64,000 bases of DNA, taken from Mycoplasmopsis glycophila. GTDB lineage: Bacteria; Bacillota_I; Bacilli_A; Mycoplasmatales; Metamycoplasmataceae. Under the pieces are notes generated by a model. That model saw only the letters and a list, made by a program, of their open reading frames with translations. It had not been told where the DNA came from and made no database searches. Below are positions 11,331 through 22,382 of the stretch, piece after piece. The DNA lies in the NCBI RefSeq assembly GCF_900660605.1, contig NZ_LR215024.1:186001-250000 (forward strand), given 5' to 3'. Both the position numbers and the translations under genes were made by a program. The first letter of the stretch is position 1; every line of letters starts with the position of its first letter.

Positions 11331-12148
11331 GTGGTAAAGAACTAGCTCGTGAAGAGCTTCAGAAACTTAAACAAGACTTAATCGATCTTCAATTACCAAG
11401 AAAACCAAGACTTGCTATTGTGCAAGTAGGAGATAATCCTGCATCAAACAAATATGTAGAACAAAAAAGAAAAAAATGTGAAGAAGTCGGAATTGAAGTT
11501 TTAATTCACAAATTTAATGAAAATATTTCACAAGATCGTCTTTTAAAAAAGATGGATGTAATCAATGAATATGCAGATGGAATTATTATTCAACTTCCAC
11601 TACCTACTCATATTCCAAAACAAGTTATTTTAGATGCCGTGCCATATGACAAAGATGTTGATGGTCTTAGTACTAAAAATGAATTTAAATTATATAATGA
11701 CACAGGACAAAAACACTTTGTGCCTGCAACAGCAAGAGCTGTTTTAGAATTAATGGAACATTACAAAATTGATGTTCAAGACAAAAAAGTGTGTGTTGTA
11801 GGTAGAAGTCACCTTGTTGGTAAGCCGCTTGCACACATCATCAAAAGAATGGGCGCAAATGTTGCAACATATGATGAAAATACAGGTATTAAAGGAATTG
11901 AAAATGCTGATATTTTAATTGTTGCAATTGGGGTTGCTAGATATATTAAAGGCGAAAATATCAAAGACGGTGCAGTTGTTATTGATGTTGGAACAAATTT
12001 AGATGGAGAACTTACAAAAGAGCTTTACGGCGATGTAGATTACGAAACCGCAAAAGAAAAAGCATCAGCAATGACCCCTGTTCCTGGTGGTGTTGGTCCT
12101 ATGACGGTCGTTTGTCTTTTAAAGAATTTAATTGATATTTTTAGATAA
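11318..12148 (+). CDS. folD: bifunctional methylene-THF dehydrogenase / methenyl-THF cyclohydrolase
   Basis: A 276-residue protein supplying one-carbon units (10-formyl-THF) for formyl-Met-tRNA and nucleotide synthesis. The substrate-site segment NKYVEQKRKKC at residues 44-54 carries the family Tyr-X3-Lys pair (Tyr46, Lys50). IIIQLPLPTHI and DKDVDGL follow. The NADP-binding motif is GRSHLVGKPLAHII, and the closing motif TPVPGGVGPMTV is near the end. It starts inside the 3' end of valS with AGGAGG seven bases upstream. A 36-bp gap separates it from pfkA, so valS-folD-pfkA probably form one operon. Confidence 0.96.
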   Translation: MQILSGKELAREELQKLKQDLIDLQLPRKPRLAIVQVGDNPASNKYVEQKRKKCEEVGIEVLIHKFNENISQDRLLKKMDVINEYADGIIIQLPLPTHIPKQVILDAVPYDKDVDGLSTKNEFKLYNDTGQKHFVPATARAVLELMEHYKIDVQDKKVCVVGRSHLVGKPLAHIIKRMGANVATYDENTGIKGIENADILIVAIGVARYIKGENIKDGAVVIDVGTNLDGELTKELYGDVDYETAKEKASAMTPVPGGVGPMTVVCLLKNLIDIFR

Positions 12149-12184
12149 TAAAACAAAACAAAATTATAAAAAGGAGCAAAATAT

Positions 12185-13162
12185 ATGAGAAAAATCGCGA
12201 TTTTAACTTCAGGTGGAGATGCACCTGGAATGAATAATGCTGTACGTGCTGTTGTAAAACAAGCGCATGCAAATGGATTGGAAGCTTTTCTTGTTTATGA
12301 AGGGTATAAAGGTTTATACAACGACAATATTGTTAGTGCAAAAAACATTGACGTGGATAGTTATTTAAACCAAGGTGGAACATTCATTTATTCTGCAAGA
12401 TTTCCTGAATTCAAAAATCCAGAAATTAGAGAAGTAGCTGCAGCTAACCTTAGAAACAGAGGAATTGAAGCTTTAGTTGTTATTGGAGGAGATGGAAGTT
12501 ATAAAGGAGCTCAATTGTTACATGAATTAGGTGTAAAAACAATTGGACTTCCTGGAACAATTGATAACGACATTGCTTCAAGTGATTATACAATTGGATA
12601 TGACACAGCCTTAAATACAATTGTAGATGCTATTGATAAAATTAGAGATACAGCAAAGAGTCACCAAAGAATCATGATTGTTGAAATTATGGGTAATATG
12701 TGTGGTGATCTTGCATTATATTCAGGTCTTGCTACAGGTGCTGAAATTATTGCTACAAGTCAATATCGTTTATCAGAAGAAGAAATTGTTGCTAAAGCTG
12801 TTGAACTTACAAAACAAGAAGGACGTAGAAGTATCATTATTGCTGTTTCAGAAAAATGCTACAAAATTAATGAACTTGAAAAAATGGTGCAAGCTGCCAC
12901 AGGATGAGATACACGTTGCAATCCATTAAACCACATTCAAAGAGGTGGAACACCATCTGCACAAGAACGTATTTTAGCAACTTTAATGGGAATGAAAGCT
13001 GTTGAATATTTACTTGCTGGTAAAAGTGGGCTTGCTATCGGAATTATTAATAATGATATTGTTGGAGTCCCAATTTTAGAAGCTTTAGATATGGAAAACA
13101 AAGCAAAAGCAAAAGCCGTTGAAAAAGCTATTAAATTTAATAAATTAAATCAAGCAAAATAG
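12185..13162 (+). CDS. pfkA: 6-phosphofructokinase
   Basis: A 325-residue ATP-dependent phosphofructokinase, the committed step of glycolysis. The ATP-binding motif GGDAPGMN is at residues 10-17. VVIGGDGSYKGA and LPGTIDNDIASSDYTIGYDTA, with the catalytic TIDND core, are typical of bacterial PfkA. The length matches the family. AAGGAG lies upstream of the ATG. It is the last gene of the presumed valS-folD-pfkA operon and is followed directly by a terminator. A glycolytic role agrees with DeoC and PtsI encoded nearby. Confidence 0.96.
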
Positions 13163-13170
13163 TAAAATTT

Positions 13171-13199
13171 ATAGTAACTTAAATAGTTACTATTTTTTT
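13171..13199 (+). terminator. terminator after pfkA
   Basis: A perfect 9-bp stem (13171-13179 with 13185-13193), five-base loop, followed by a run of T. Confidence 0.85.
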
Positions 13200-13223
13200 A
13201 TCTAATCTACTAAAGGAGAAAAT

Positions 13224-14051
13224 ATGAATAAACCCTCAATTGTTTTTATTGACTTAGATGGAACAACTTTAGATGGACCTGCTAAAAAGTGATATCACAA
13301 AGATCCAACAGAATATACTTGTAAAGTGCTTGGTGAGCTCAATAAAACTATTCCTGTTGTAGTATCGACTGGAAGAAGTGCGAACGCTAATACTCAAAGA
13401 ATTGTAAAAAAATTAGGATTAGATACATTCATTACCTGAAATGGTTCAGAAATTACAAGAAATGGTGAGTTACTCCAAAAATACGTTATTGAACCTAAAC
13501 TTGGAGCTAGATTATTTAAAAAGTTAGCTGATTCGAAAATGAATATAGTTTTAAATTCAATGCCACAAAAACATTCATATACTCATAATTGATTCACACG
13601 CAAATTAATGACTAAATATAATGAAAACGCAAAACACTATAGCGAGTACCAAAATGATGTTTTAATGCAAAAAGTTTTAGTTTGAAACATTAATCCTTTT
13701 TCGCATAAGAAGTTAGCTAAATTAAATCTTGAATTACAAAAACTTTTTGGTGATGAATTAGAAATTACTTTAGCTGGCGAAAACAATAATATAATGGAAA
13801 TTACGGCAAAAGGTATTTCGAAAGGAACTTCTGAAGTTTGACTTTGCAATTATTTAGGGCTTGATCCAAAAAATGCAATTCACATTGGGGATTCATTAAA
13901 TGATGCCTCTACCAAAGGTAAAATTGGTAAATTAGTTGCTGTTAAAGATGCACAAGAAGATCTTAAAAAACAGGCTGATTTAATTTTAGACTGAACTTGT
14001 GACGAAAGTGCAGTTGCCAAATATCTTGAACAATTTTTGCCAAATAAATAA
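13224..14051 (+). CDS. HAD-superfamily (Cof-type) hydrolase
   Basis: A 275-residue cytosolic phosphatase of the Cof subfamily of haloacid dehalogenase-like hydrolases. Motif I is FIDLDGTTLDG near residues 8-18 with the nucleophile and acid Asp pair. Motif II is VVSTGRSAN, the motif III lysine lies in the KGTSEVW region, and motif IV is IHIGDSLNDAS. A C2-type cap lies between motifs II and III. Substrates of this family are sugar or nucleotide phosphates; the exact one cannot be told. ATG is preceded by AAAGGAG. The following secG starts 46 bp downstream, with a TATAAA-like box in the gap, so the two may be separate units. Confidence 0.9.
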
Positions 14052-14097
14052 GATTTTTGTTTTATGTTATAAAATAATAAAAAAGAAAGAAGGTTAT

Positions 14098-14337
14098 ATG
14101 AAACTATTTGTTCTCTCTTTATTAATAATTATTGGCTTTCTTTCGATAATTATTTCTCTTTTTATGTCTCCGGATTCAAATGGTTTTTCAGGGGCATTAG
14201 TTGGTTCAAGTGACCTTGAACTTTTTAAACAAACAAAAGAAAGAGGTTTTAAGAAATTTTTAAAATATAGCATGATGACATTAGGGCTGGCTCTTATGTT
14301 TTTAGCTATTATTTTAAGAATTTTTCTCTTGACTTAG
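14098..14337 (+). CDS. secG: preprotein translocase subunit SecG
   Basis: A 79-residue protein with two membrane helices (about residues 3-22 and 58-77) around a polar loop. The loop carries GFSGALVGSSDLELF and KERGF, resembling the conserved SecG loop (GLSGAF...LFG..RG). SecG is the non-essential third part of the SecYEG channel. The ATG at 14098 follows AGAAGG and was preferred to an in-frame start 99 nt further upstream, which would lie inside the preceding gene. In many Firmicutes and mollicutes secG lies beside rnr; here rnr is elsewhere in the window. Confidence 0.85.
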   Translation: MKLFVLSLLIIIGFLSIIISLFMSPDSNGFSGALVGSSDLELFKQTKERGFKKFLKYSMMTLGLALMFLAIILRIFLLT

Positions 14338-14350
14338 TTTAATATCTTTT

Positions 14351-14380
14351 AAAGCACTAACTAGGTGCTTTTCTTTTTTA
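14351..14380 (+). terminator. terminator after secG
   Basis: A 7-bp stem (14351-14357 with 14365-14371) followed by a T-rich tract, 13 bases after the secG stop. Confidence 0.7.
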
Positions 14381-14548
14381 TTTTTTACAAAAATAAAAAT
14401 GAAATAAAATATGGAAAAAGCTCCAAAATAAAGCACTTTATTTTCTTTTATCACTTCTCAATCCTAAAAAAAGTATAATAAAATTGCTCATTGAAGGTAA
14501 TTTACAAATAAATGAGTTTTTTAAATAATTGGGAGTTTATTAATTAGT

Positions 14549-15841
14549 ATGAAAAAAATAAGAAATATTATTTTAGGACTTAGCACTGTTGTTGTAGGTG
14601 TTGCTCCGTTAGCTATTGCTATGAAATGTAGTGAAGATAAAAAACAACAAAAAGAATTAAAAATTTTATCTTCATTAGAAAAAAATGATAGTTTAACATC
14701 TGATGTTCAGGTAACTAGAAAACCAAAAATGATTCTTATTACAGACGAAGGACATGTAACAGATAAATCATTTAACCAATCATCATGAGAAGCTTTACAA
14801 GTAATTAAACAACAAATAGGTGACAAAGGTGAAACTAACTACATTGAACCATCACAAGAAGGATATGATGGAGCATACAATGCAGCTAGAACTCAAGGAT
14901 GAAATATTTGGATTCTTTCAGGATTTAAACACGAAAACCCTATTAAAAAATATTTAGCAAACGCAACAAATAGAAAAGCATTAGAAGATGCTAAAGTTAA
15001 AATCATTTGTGTTGACTTTGCTATCGATAAGACAGTATACAACTATGCTTACTCACTTCAATTCAAAGTTTCAGAACCAGGATGAATTGTTGGTTATGCA
15101 ACAGGTGCATATTTAAACGATCTTTTCCCTAACAACCCAGAAAAAAGAATTGCTTCATCATTTGGTGGAGGACCATTCAATGGTGTTACTGACTTTAACA
15201 GAGGATTTGTAAAAGGACTTTTAGCTTGAAATGTAGCAAATCCTGACAAAAAAGTAAAAACAAATAAAACTGGAGTTCCTTTAGATTCAGGATTTATACC
15301 TAACGACGCAATGAAAAACGTAATTATTAACGTTTTAAGTGAAAAACCAAATGTTGTTTTACCAGTAGCTGGACCTGCAACCAATACAACAGTTGAAATG
15401 TTTATTAAAGATAAAACATATAGTGATGCAACAGTTATTGGAGTAGATGTCGACCAAGCTTACTCATACCAAGAAGGTTCAAAACAATTCAAGAGATTTT
15501 TAACAAGTATTACAAAAAATATTGCACAAGCTGTTTATGATGTAATTTTAGCTTCTGAATTTAACATCGATTCTAAAAACTTATTCGCTGATACGCCAAC
15601 AAAAACTACAAAAGGTTGAACAAACGGACTTGCCGAAAAATGAGCAGGTTACACAAAATCTCACATTGCTAATGATGAACTTAGAACAAAATATGATACA
15701 CACTTAGCTGAAGCTTTATCAAAATTCCAAGCATTATCAGCTGAAGAAAAAACTAAGGTAAATACTGATACACTTCCTGATGGAACAGCAGGAACCCCAC
15801 AAGATTTACTTAATGCATATGCAACAAAAATTAATGAATAA
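14549..15841 (+). CDS. BMP-family nucleoside-binding lipoprotein of ABC importer
   Basis: A 430-residue lipoprotein of the basic membrane protein (BmpA/PnrA/NupN) family, which binds nucleosides on the outer face of the membrane. The signal peptide ends in AIAMKC with Cys27. The BMP fold begins at PKMILITDEGHVTDKSFNQSSW and continues with GWNIWILSGFKHE, KIICVDFAIDKT, and GGGPFNGVTDFNRGF. Trp residues are UGA-coded. The Shine-Dalgarno sequence is weak (GGGAG about 15 bases upstream). It is the first gene of a four-gene importer operon. The terminator-like hairpin after it probably lowers expression of the downstream ATPase and permeases relative to this abundant binding protein. Confidence 0.92.
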
Positions 15842-15852
15842 TATTCATTACT

Positions 15853-15880
15853 AAAAATAATAGTTAAAACTATTATTTTT
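15853..15880 (+). terminator. intra-operon hairpin between binding protein and ATPase
   Basis: A perfect 12-bp stem (15853-15864 with 15869-15880), four-base loop and T-rich tail. Because the ATPase gene follows 33 bp later, partial termination is the likely role. Confidence 0.65.
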
Positions 15881-15912
15881 ATTTTTATAAAGACAAAAAG
15901 AAAGGAAATATT

Positions 15913-17778
15913 ATGATAAAAAACGCAATTGAATTTATAGATATTTCCAAGTATTTTGGAGAAATAAAAGCTAACCGAGATATTAGTTTTGAAGTTGAAA
16001 AAGGTAAAATTCATGCGCTTATTGGTGAAAATGGTGCAGGTAAAAGTACTTTAATGTCAATTTTATTTGGTCTTTATCAACCAGATAAAGGTATTATTAA
16101 AATTAACAATAAAGAAGTTCTTATTAAAGGACCTAATGATGCTAATGCTTTAGGAATTGGAATGGTTCACCAACACTTTAAATTAGTAGATGTTTATACT
16201 AATTTAGAAAACATTGTTTTAGGTGAAGAAAATTACAATAAAGCAACCAGAATGATTGACTATAGCCATGCTATTCAAAAAATCCAAACAATTCAAAACG
16301 CTTTCAACTTACATTTTGATTTAAACCAAATTACAGGTAAAGAAACTGTTGGTGTGCAACAAAAAGTGGAAATTATGAAAATGCTTTACCGTGATTCGGA
16401 AATCTTAATTTTCGATGAACCAACAGCTGTTTTAACAGATGAAGAAATTCAAGGTTTACTTCATACTTTTAAACTTTTTAGAGAACAAGGTAAAACAATT
16501 GTTTTTATTTCGCATAAACTTGGAGAAATTAAAGAAGTTGCAGATAACGCAACAATCTTAAGACACGGTAAAGTTGTAGGTAATTTTAAAGTATCTGAAG
16601 TATCAATTGAAGAGATGGCATCTCGTATGGTTGGTGGTGAAGTTGAAAATATCAGAAATAAATATACTGATACATCACAAAATAAAGTTATTTTAAAATT
16701 ATCAAATGTCTCTACAAAAGGAGAGAAATCAATTAAAAACATTTCGCTCGAAATTAAATCTGGCGAAATTATGGCAATTGCTGGTATTGAAGGTAATGGT
16801 CAAAGAGATTTAGAGTATGCAATTAGCGGAATGAAACCAATTGTTTCAGGAAGCATTGAATACAAAAAAACAACTTTAATTGATGAAAGATACAAAAAAT
16901 TAAGCAAAGAAAAACAAAATAAAATCATTTTATTCTTTGGTTTATTTGCTTTACTTTTAGTGCTTACAATTATCTTCTTTGCTATTCCATCAGAACGGAG
17001 CGACACAGGAGCTATTTTAAAAATTTATGGTGGAATTTCTTGTTTTCTTGCTTTATTATTCCTCTTTTTAGGCTTAGATGGAAAATTTCATTTAATTAGA
17101 AAGATTAAACAAAAAATTAACGCAAAGAAAGCGAAAGAAGGTAATAAAAATCAAGAGGAAACTGATTCGAGTTTCATTCGTCTTTCAGATTATGGAGTTT
17201 ATGATGTATCAAAATTAGGATTTTCATTCATTCCATCTGATAGACATAAACATGGATTAGTACTTGATTATAACATTAAATTAAATTCAATTTTAAGACG
17301 TCTTTGAGACAAAAAATATCAGAAATTTACATTTCTTAAAAACAATAACATCCAGCAAGAAACAAATGAAATTATTGAAAAATATGATGTTCGTGGCGCA
17401 AGAAGAGGACTTTCAATTTCTAGATCACTATCTGGTGGTAACCAACAAAAATTTATAGTTGGTAGAGAAATGAATTCGCCTCACGACTTTATTTTAATTG
17501 TGCAACCAACACGTGGCTTAGATGTTGGGGCAATTAATAATATTCACCAAAGAATTTTGGCTGAAAAAGAAGCTGGGAAAGCAATTTTACTAATTTCATA
17601 TGAACTGGATGAAGTTTTAGCTTTAGCTGATAAAATCGCAGTAATTAATTCAGGTGAAATCTTAATGGTGAAAGAAGCTAAAAACTTAACTAGAACAGAA
17701 ATAGGTGTTTACATGGCTCGTGATAAAACAAATTCCGAATCTGTTCAAATTACAAAAGAGGAGGGTAATAATGACTAA
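15913..17778 (+). CDS. nupO: nucleoside ABC transporter ATPase (double NBD) with membrane-helix insertion
   Basis: A 621-residue ATPase with two nucleotide-binding domains, of the RbsA/NupO type. NBD1 has Walker A GENGAGKST at residues 38-46, signature VGVQQKVEIM and Walker B ILIFDEPTAVL. NBD2 has the degenerate Walker A GIEGNGQRD typical of this family, signature LSGGNQQK, and Walker B LIVQPTRGLDVGA. Between the NBD2 P-loop and its signature sits an unusual insertion. Two strongly hydrophobic stretches (about residues 337-358 and 368-388) are followed by a Lys-rich linker, making the protein about 110 residues longer than NupO-like ATPases. AAAGGA precedes the ATG. The 3' end overlaps the first permease by 8 nt. 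Confidence 0.92.
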
Positions 17779-19384
17779 AAAAGAAACACAAACATCTTTT
17801 TTAACAAGACTTAAAAAATTCTTAATGTTTGATGATCGCGTTAACACAAGAAGAAAAGTGTATTCTTCAGTTTGAGCGGTTGCTATTGGTTTTCTAACTG
17901 CATCGATTATTTACTGAATTATTACCTTAACAGGAGACAACCCGGCTAATCCTTTTTCGTTCATTATCAATTTGTTTAAATTTGCATTGCAACCAGATGG
18001 AAACTTAAGAGAAAGCTTATACACATACTTCCTTGTTTTTGGTTTTGCTGGTATGGCAGTAGCAATTGCGTTTAAATCTGGTTTATTTAATATTGGTATC
18101 TCAGGACAAATGCAATTACCTGCTATCTTATTCTTCCTATTTCTTATCATTGGTCGTACGAACTTCGATGAGGTTTCGACAAGTTATCTTTTCGGAATGT
18201 TCTTCGTCTTTTTCCTAGTATCAATGTTACTTGGGGGATTTGCAGGATTTTTAAAAGCTTATTTTAATGTACATGAAGTTATTACTACTATTTTCTTAAA
18301 CTGAATAGTTACATATGTTGGAGTTTGATTATTTACACGTTCAAACTTTACACTTCTACCTTCTGATTTTCCAGACCTTGATGCTTTTTTAGGTACAGTA
18401 CAAGGAACATCTAGAATTTTACTTACAACTGGTCAAAAGACATTATTCATTGCAATGGGTATGGTTGTTTTAGCTATTTTAGCAATTGGATTTTGATTCT
18501 TATATTCAAATACAACAATTGGATATAAAATGAAAATGGTTGGTTTAAATAAAACTAACTCTAAATATGTTGGAATTAATGAAAAACTTTTAACAATTAT
18601 CGTTATGGCTATTTCGGGTGGACTTGCAGGACTTGCTGGATTCTTTTTCTTTATTCTTTCGCAAAAAAATTATCCTGCAACACCAACACCGACTTTAATT
18701 GGTTTTGAAGCAATTGCTATTGCTTTAATTGCACTCAATAATCCGATTGGTGTATTAATTTCTTCACTTCTTTATGCTGTAATTTATAATGGTCAAGCTT
18801 CGTTCCAACTTTTACAAGGATCGCAAAAAATTTCGCCAGACTTTTTCTCGATTATTACTGGTATTGTTGTGTTCATGTCTGCACTTTCGCTCATTTTATA
18901 TAATTTCAAACCTCTTCGTGGTTCATGTAAATATCTTTACTTATTGACACGAAAAGAATATTGAAAATATAGAACAAAAATGATTAAAGAATACTGAACC
19001 ATTTTATTAAAAGAAAAATTTAAAATTAAAAAGATGTTCTTTAATAATTTGAAACTTAAAATGAAATTTAGACATGAAGCTAAAAAATATGAAACTTATG
19101 TGGCAGAAAAATTAGCCTTAATTAAGTCACAAAAGAAAAGATCAGAACTTTTATCACAAAATGAGCTTCTTGATCTTTATGATGAAATGTCAAAACGTAA
19201 ATTTGAGTTTCTCAAGAAAAAATCTGATTTTGGACTTAATGATTATTCAGATGAGAAAAATAAATTTTCAAACACTCTTTATTTAAGAAAAACTCAATTC
19301 AAGACTTTTAAAGAAGAACTTTTTACACAATTTACATCTCGTTTATTTAAAAAAGACAAATTAAAAGTGAAAGGAGAAAATTAA
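17771..19384 (+). CDS. nupP: nucleoside ABC transporter permease 1, with long cytosolic tail
   Basis: A 537-residue integral membrane protein of the BPD_transp_2 (branched-chain/ribose/NupP) permease family. About eight to ten hydrophobic segments lie within residues 35-380. Family sequence is seen at AIAFKSGLFNIGISGQMQL, HEVITTIFLNWI and GYKMKMVGLNKTNSKYVGINEK. Residues from about 380 to the end are strongly basic and predicted helical/coiled coil (KYLYLLTRKEYWKYRTK and on), an extension not usual in this family. It starts 8 nt before the end of the ATPase gene. The next permease begins 2 nt after its stop. Confidence 0.9.
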
Positions 19385-19386
19385 TC

Positions 19387-20328
19387 ATGGAAACAATTTT
19401 AGCATTCTCATTTTTCTTCTTTTGCATTTTGATTTTAGGAACCATTTCAGGTATCTTTTCAGAAAGAGCAGGAATTGTTAACATCGCGATCAATGGTTTC
19501 ATGGTTTTTGGGGCAATTATGTATGCTGCTATTAACGTTTTTGTCCAAAAACTATTTCCTGATTTTTCAAGTTCATGACATCAAATTTGATTAACCATTC
19601 TAGCAGGAGGGTTAACAAGTTTATTTGCGCTTCTATTTGGTTTTGCAACCATTAAATTAAAATCTGAACAAACAATTTCAGGTTTTGCGATTAATGTTTT
19701 AAGTATTGGTATTGTCTCTGTTCTTGTACTTATCTTATTAAAAGTTCAAGAATCAGGAATTGCTCTTTCATTTAATATTAAGGAACTTGCTCTTGGAACT
19801 GAAACATCATGAAAAAACATCATTTCATTTAAGTTTTTTGCAACAGTTATTATCATCTTTGCTTCATGATTTGCACTTCGAAAAACCAGATGAGGACTTC
19901 GTTTTAGATCAATTGGCGAAAACCCCCAAGCTGCTGATGTAGCTGGTATTAATGTTAATAAAATTAAATGAGAAGCTGTTTTATTAGCTGGATTTATTGC
20001 AGGTTTTGCAGGTGCTTTATATTCTCAATTTAATATTGGAGCCTTTAGTGTAAATAAGGATGTTCAAGGTTTAGGATATATTGCTTTAGCAATTATGATT
20101 ACTGCAAAATGAAGAGTTAGTTTATCGGTTGTTGTTGCTTTATTCTTCTCTGTTTTACTTTCATTCTCGTTCTGTGGTATTAGTCTTTTTGGTTCTGGAT
20201 TTAGACCATACAAAGATTTACTTTCAATTCTACCTTACTTGATTACATTGATTATTATGTTATTTACAAGTAAAAATTCATCAGGACCAGCAGCAGCGGG
20301 AATTCCGTATAACAAATCTAAAAGATAA
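19387..20328 (+). CDS. nupQ: nucleoside ABC transporter permease 2
   Basis: A 313-residue permease of the same family as its upstream neighbour, with roughly eight to nine hydrophobic segments. Diagnostic parts are GTISGIFSERAGIVNIAINGFM near the N-terminus, SEQTISGFAINVLSIGI, and WGLRFRSIGENPQAADVAGINVNKIKWEAVLLAGFIAG, the EAA-like cytoplasmic loop contacting the ATPase. It pairs with the first permease to form the membrane channel. GGAGAAAATTAATC before the ATG provides the binding site inside the end of the previous gene. A terminator overlaps its stop codon and closes the operon. Confidence 0.93.
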
Positions 20329-20352
20329 AATCGCGTTTGCGATTTTATTTTT
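20327..20352 (+). terminator. terminator of the nucleoside importer operon
   Basis: An 8-bp stem (20327-20334 with 20339-20346) with GTTT loop and T-rich tail. The stem begins inside the stop codon. Confidence 0.8.
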
Positions 20353-20472
20353 CTAAAATAAAAAGGGAAATATTTTCATATTTTATTTTTCGGGTTAGTT
20401 TTGATTTGTAAAAAACTTATATAAAGAATTAAAATTAATTTAATTATACTCAGAATATTAAGGAGAATTATT

Positions 20473-22176
20473 ATGCTTATAAAAGGTATAGGAGCATCAA
20501 AGGGTGTAGCTATTGCTAAAGTTTTCAAAATTGAAGAACTACCAGTAGAAATCACAAAAGATGCACAAGATATAGAACAAGAATTAAAAACATATGAGTC
20601 AGCAAGAGCTAAAGTTTTACAAAAACTTGAAGATACTAAAAAATTAGCTGATTCAGAAGAGCATGCAGCTATTTTTGATGCACATATGTTAATTGTAAAT
20701 GACCCTGCAGCTATTTCACAAATTACAGCAGATATTCAAAATAATAAACACACAGCAGAATATGCTGCTAAAAGTTGTTATGAACAATTTGCTAATATGT
20801 TTTTAGCAATGGAAGATGAATACTTCAAAGAAAGAGCGGCCGATATTAAAGATGTCCTTAAAAAGTTACTTTTTGCTATTAATGGAATTGAAGAACCAGA
20901 TTTAGCTAATATCGATCATGAAGTTGTTATTGTTGCTGAAGATCTTAGTCCTAGTCAAACTGTCCAACTTAATAAAAAATATGTAAAAGGATTTGTAACA
21001 AACATCGGTGGACCAACATCTCATACAGCTATTATGGCACGTAGTCTAGGAATTCCATCAGTAGTTGGTACAAATAATATTACTGAGCATGTAAAAAATG
21101 ACGAATTAATTGCATTAAACGGAAGTTTAGGTGAAGTTATTACAAACCCTACAGAACAAGAAATTGCTAAATACGAAAAAGCAGAACAAGAATATAGAGA
21201 CTACTTAACAAAACTTCAAACACTAAAAGGTGCAGCATCTAAAACAACAGATGGTCACCATGTTGAACTTGCTGCAAATATTGGAACACCAAAAGATCTT
21301 GACTCTGTGCTTGAAAATGACGGTGAAGCAGTTGGGTTATTTAGATCAGAATTTCTTTACATGGATAATGATCACTGACCAACAGAAGAAGAACAATTTG
21401 AAGCTTACAAAAAAGTTGTTGAAGGAATGCAAGGTAAAAGAGTTGTTATTCGTACACTAGACATTGGTGGAGACAAAACTTTAAAATACTTTAAATTCCC
21501 AGAAGAATTAAACCCATTTTTAGGATATAGAGCTATTAGATTTTGTTTACAAAATCCAGAAATTTTCAAAACTCAATTAAGAGCTTTAATTCGTGCAAGT
21601 GAATTTGGTAAAGTTGCTATCATGTTCCCAATGATTACTAATGTCCCAGAATTTTTAGAAGCTAAAAAGATGTATTTAGAAGCACACGAAGAAGTTGTGC
21701 GTGATTACCCAAATGTAGCTCCTGCAAATGAAATTGAAGTTGGACTTATGATGGAAACCCCTGCAGCAGCTGTTCTTTCAGATCAATTCTGTAAATATGC
21801 AGATTTCGTTTCAATTGGAACAAATGACTTAATTCAATACTCAATGGCAGCTGACCGTATGAATGAAAATATTTCATATCTTTATCAGCCACTTAACCCT
21901 TCGATTTTAAGATTGATTAAAATGGTAATCGATGGAGCACACAAACACGGAAAATGAGCAGGAATGTGTGGAGAAATGGCTGGAGATAGTAGAGCGCTTC
22001 CATTACTTTTAGGACTTGGTCTTGATGAATTCTCAATGTCTGCAAGCAGCATTTTATCTTCAAGAGAACTTGTTCACTCACTTTCATATAAAGAAATGAA
22101 AGAGTTAGCAAATAAAGCAATCGAATTAGATAATGAATCAGAAGTTTTAGCTTTATTAAACTCAAAATTAGCTTAA
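20473..22176 (+). CDS. ptsI: phosphoenolpyruvate-protein phosphotransferase (PTS enzyme I)
   Basis: A 567-residue cytosolic enzyme that moves phosphate from PEP to HPr, the first step of all PTS sugar uptake. The phospho-histidine motif [21 protein letters not shown] contains the active His184. The PEP-binding barrel follows, with [45 protein letters not shown], and the C-terminal [13 protein letters not shown] and [17 protein letters not shown] precedes the ATG; a TATACT box lies near 20445. It is monocistronic with its own terminator. HPr is not in the window. Confidence 0.97.
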
Positions 22177-22187
22177 TTTTATTTACT

Positions 22188-22216
22188 AAAACATAGAGAG
22201 AAATTTCTATGTTTTT
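22188..22216 (+). terminator. terminator after ptsI
   Basis: A 12-bp stem (22188-22199 with 22204-22215, one G-T pair) with GAAA loop, followed by a T-run. Confidence 0.8.
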
Positions 22217-22382
22217 TTGTTTTTTTGCACCATTTGAAACTATGAAAATATATATGAAAAAGATAGAAATAGACAAAAAAGAAGGCGAAAATGTTAAAAT
22301 TTATTTGACTATATTAAACGTAAGATACAATTAGTCCAAAATTATTAGTGTTACATTTTATTTAAAATTTGAGGAGGAAAAA

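Noticed and set aside
12678-12929. Second overlapping frame within pfkA
   Set aside because: Shifted-frame translation of pfkA, Leu/Lys-rich, without binding site or homology pattern.
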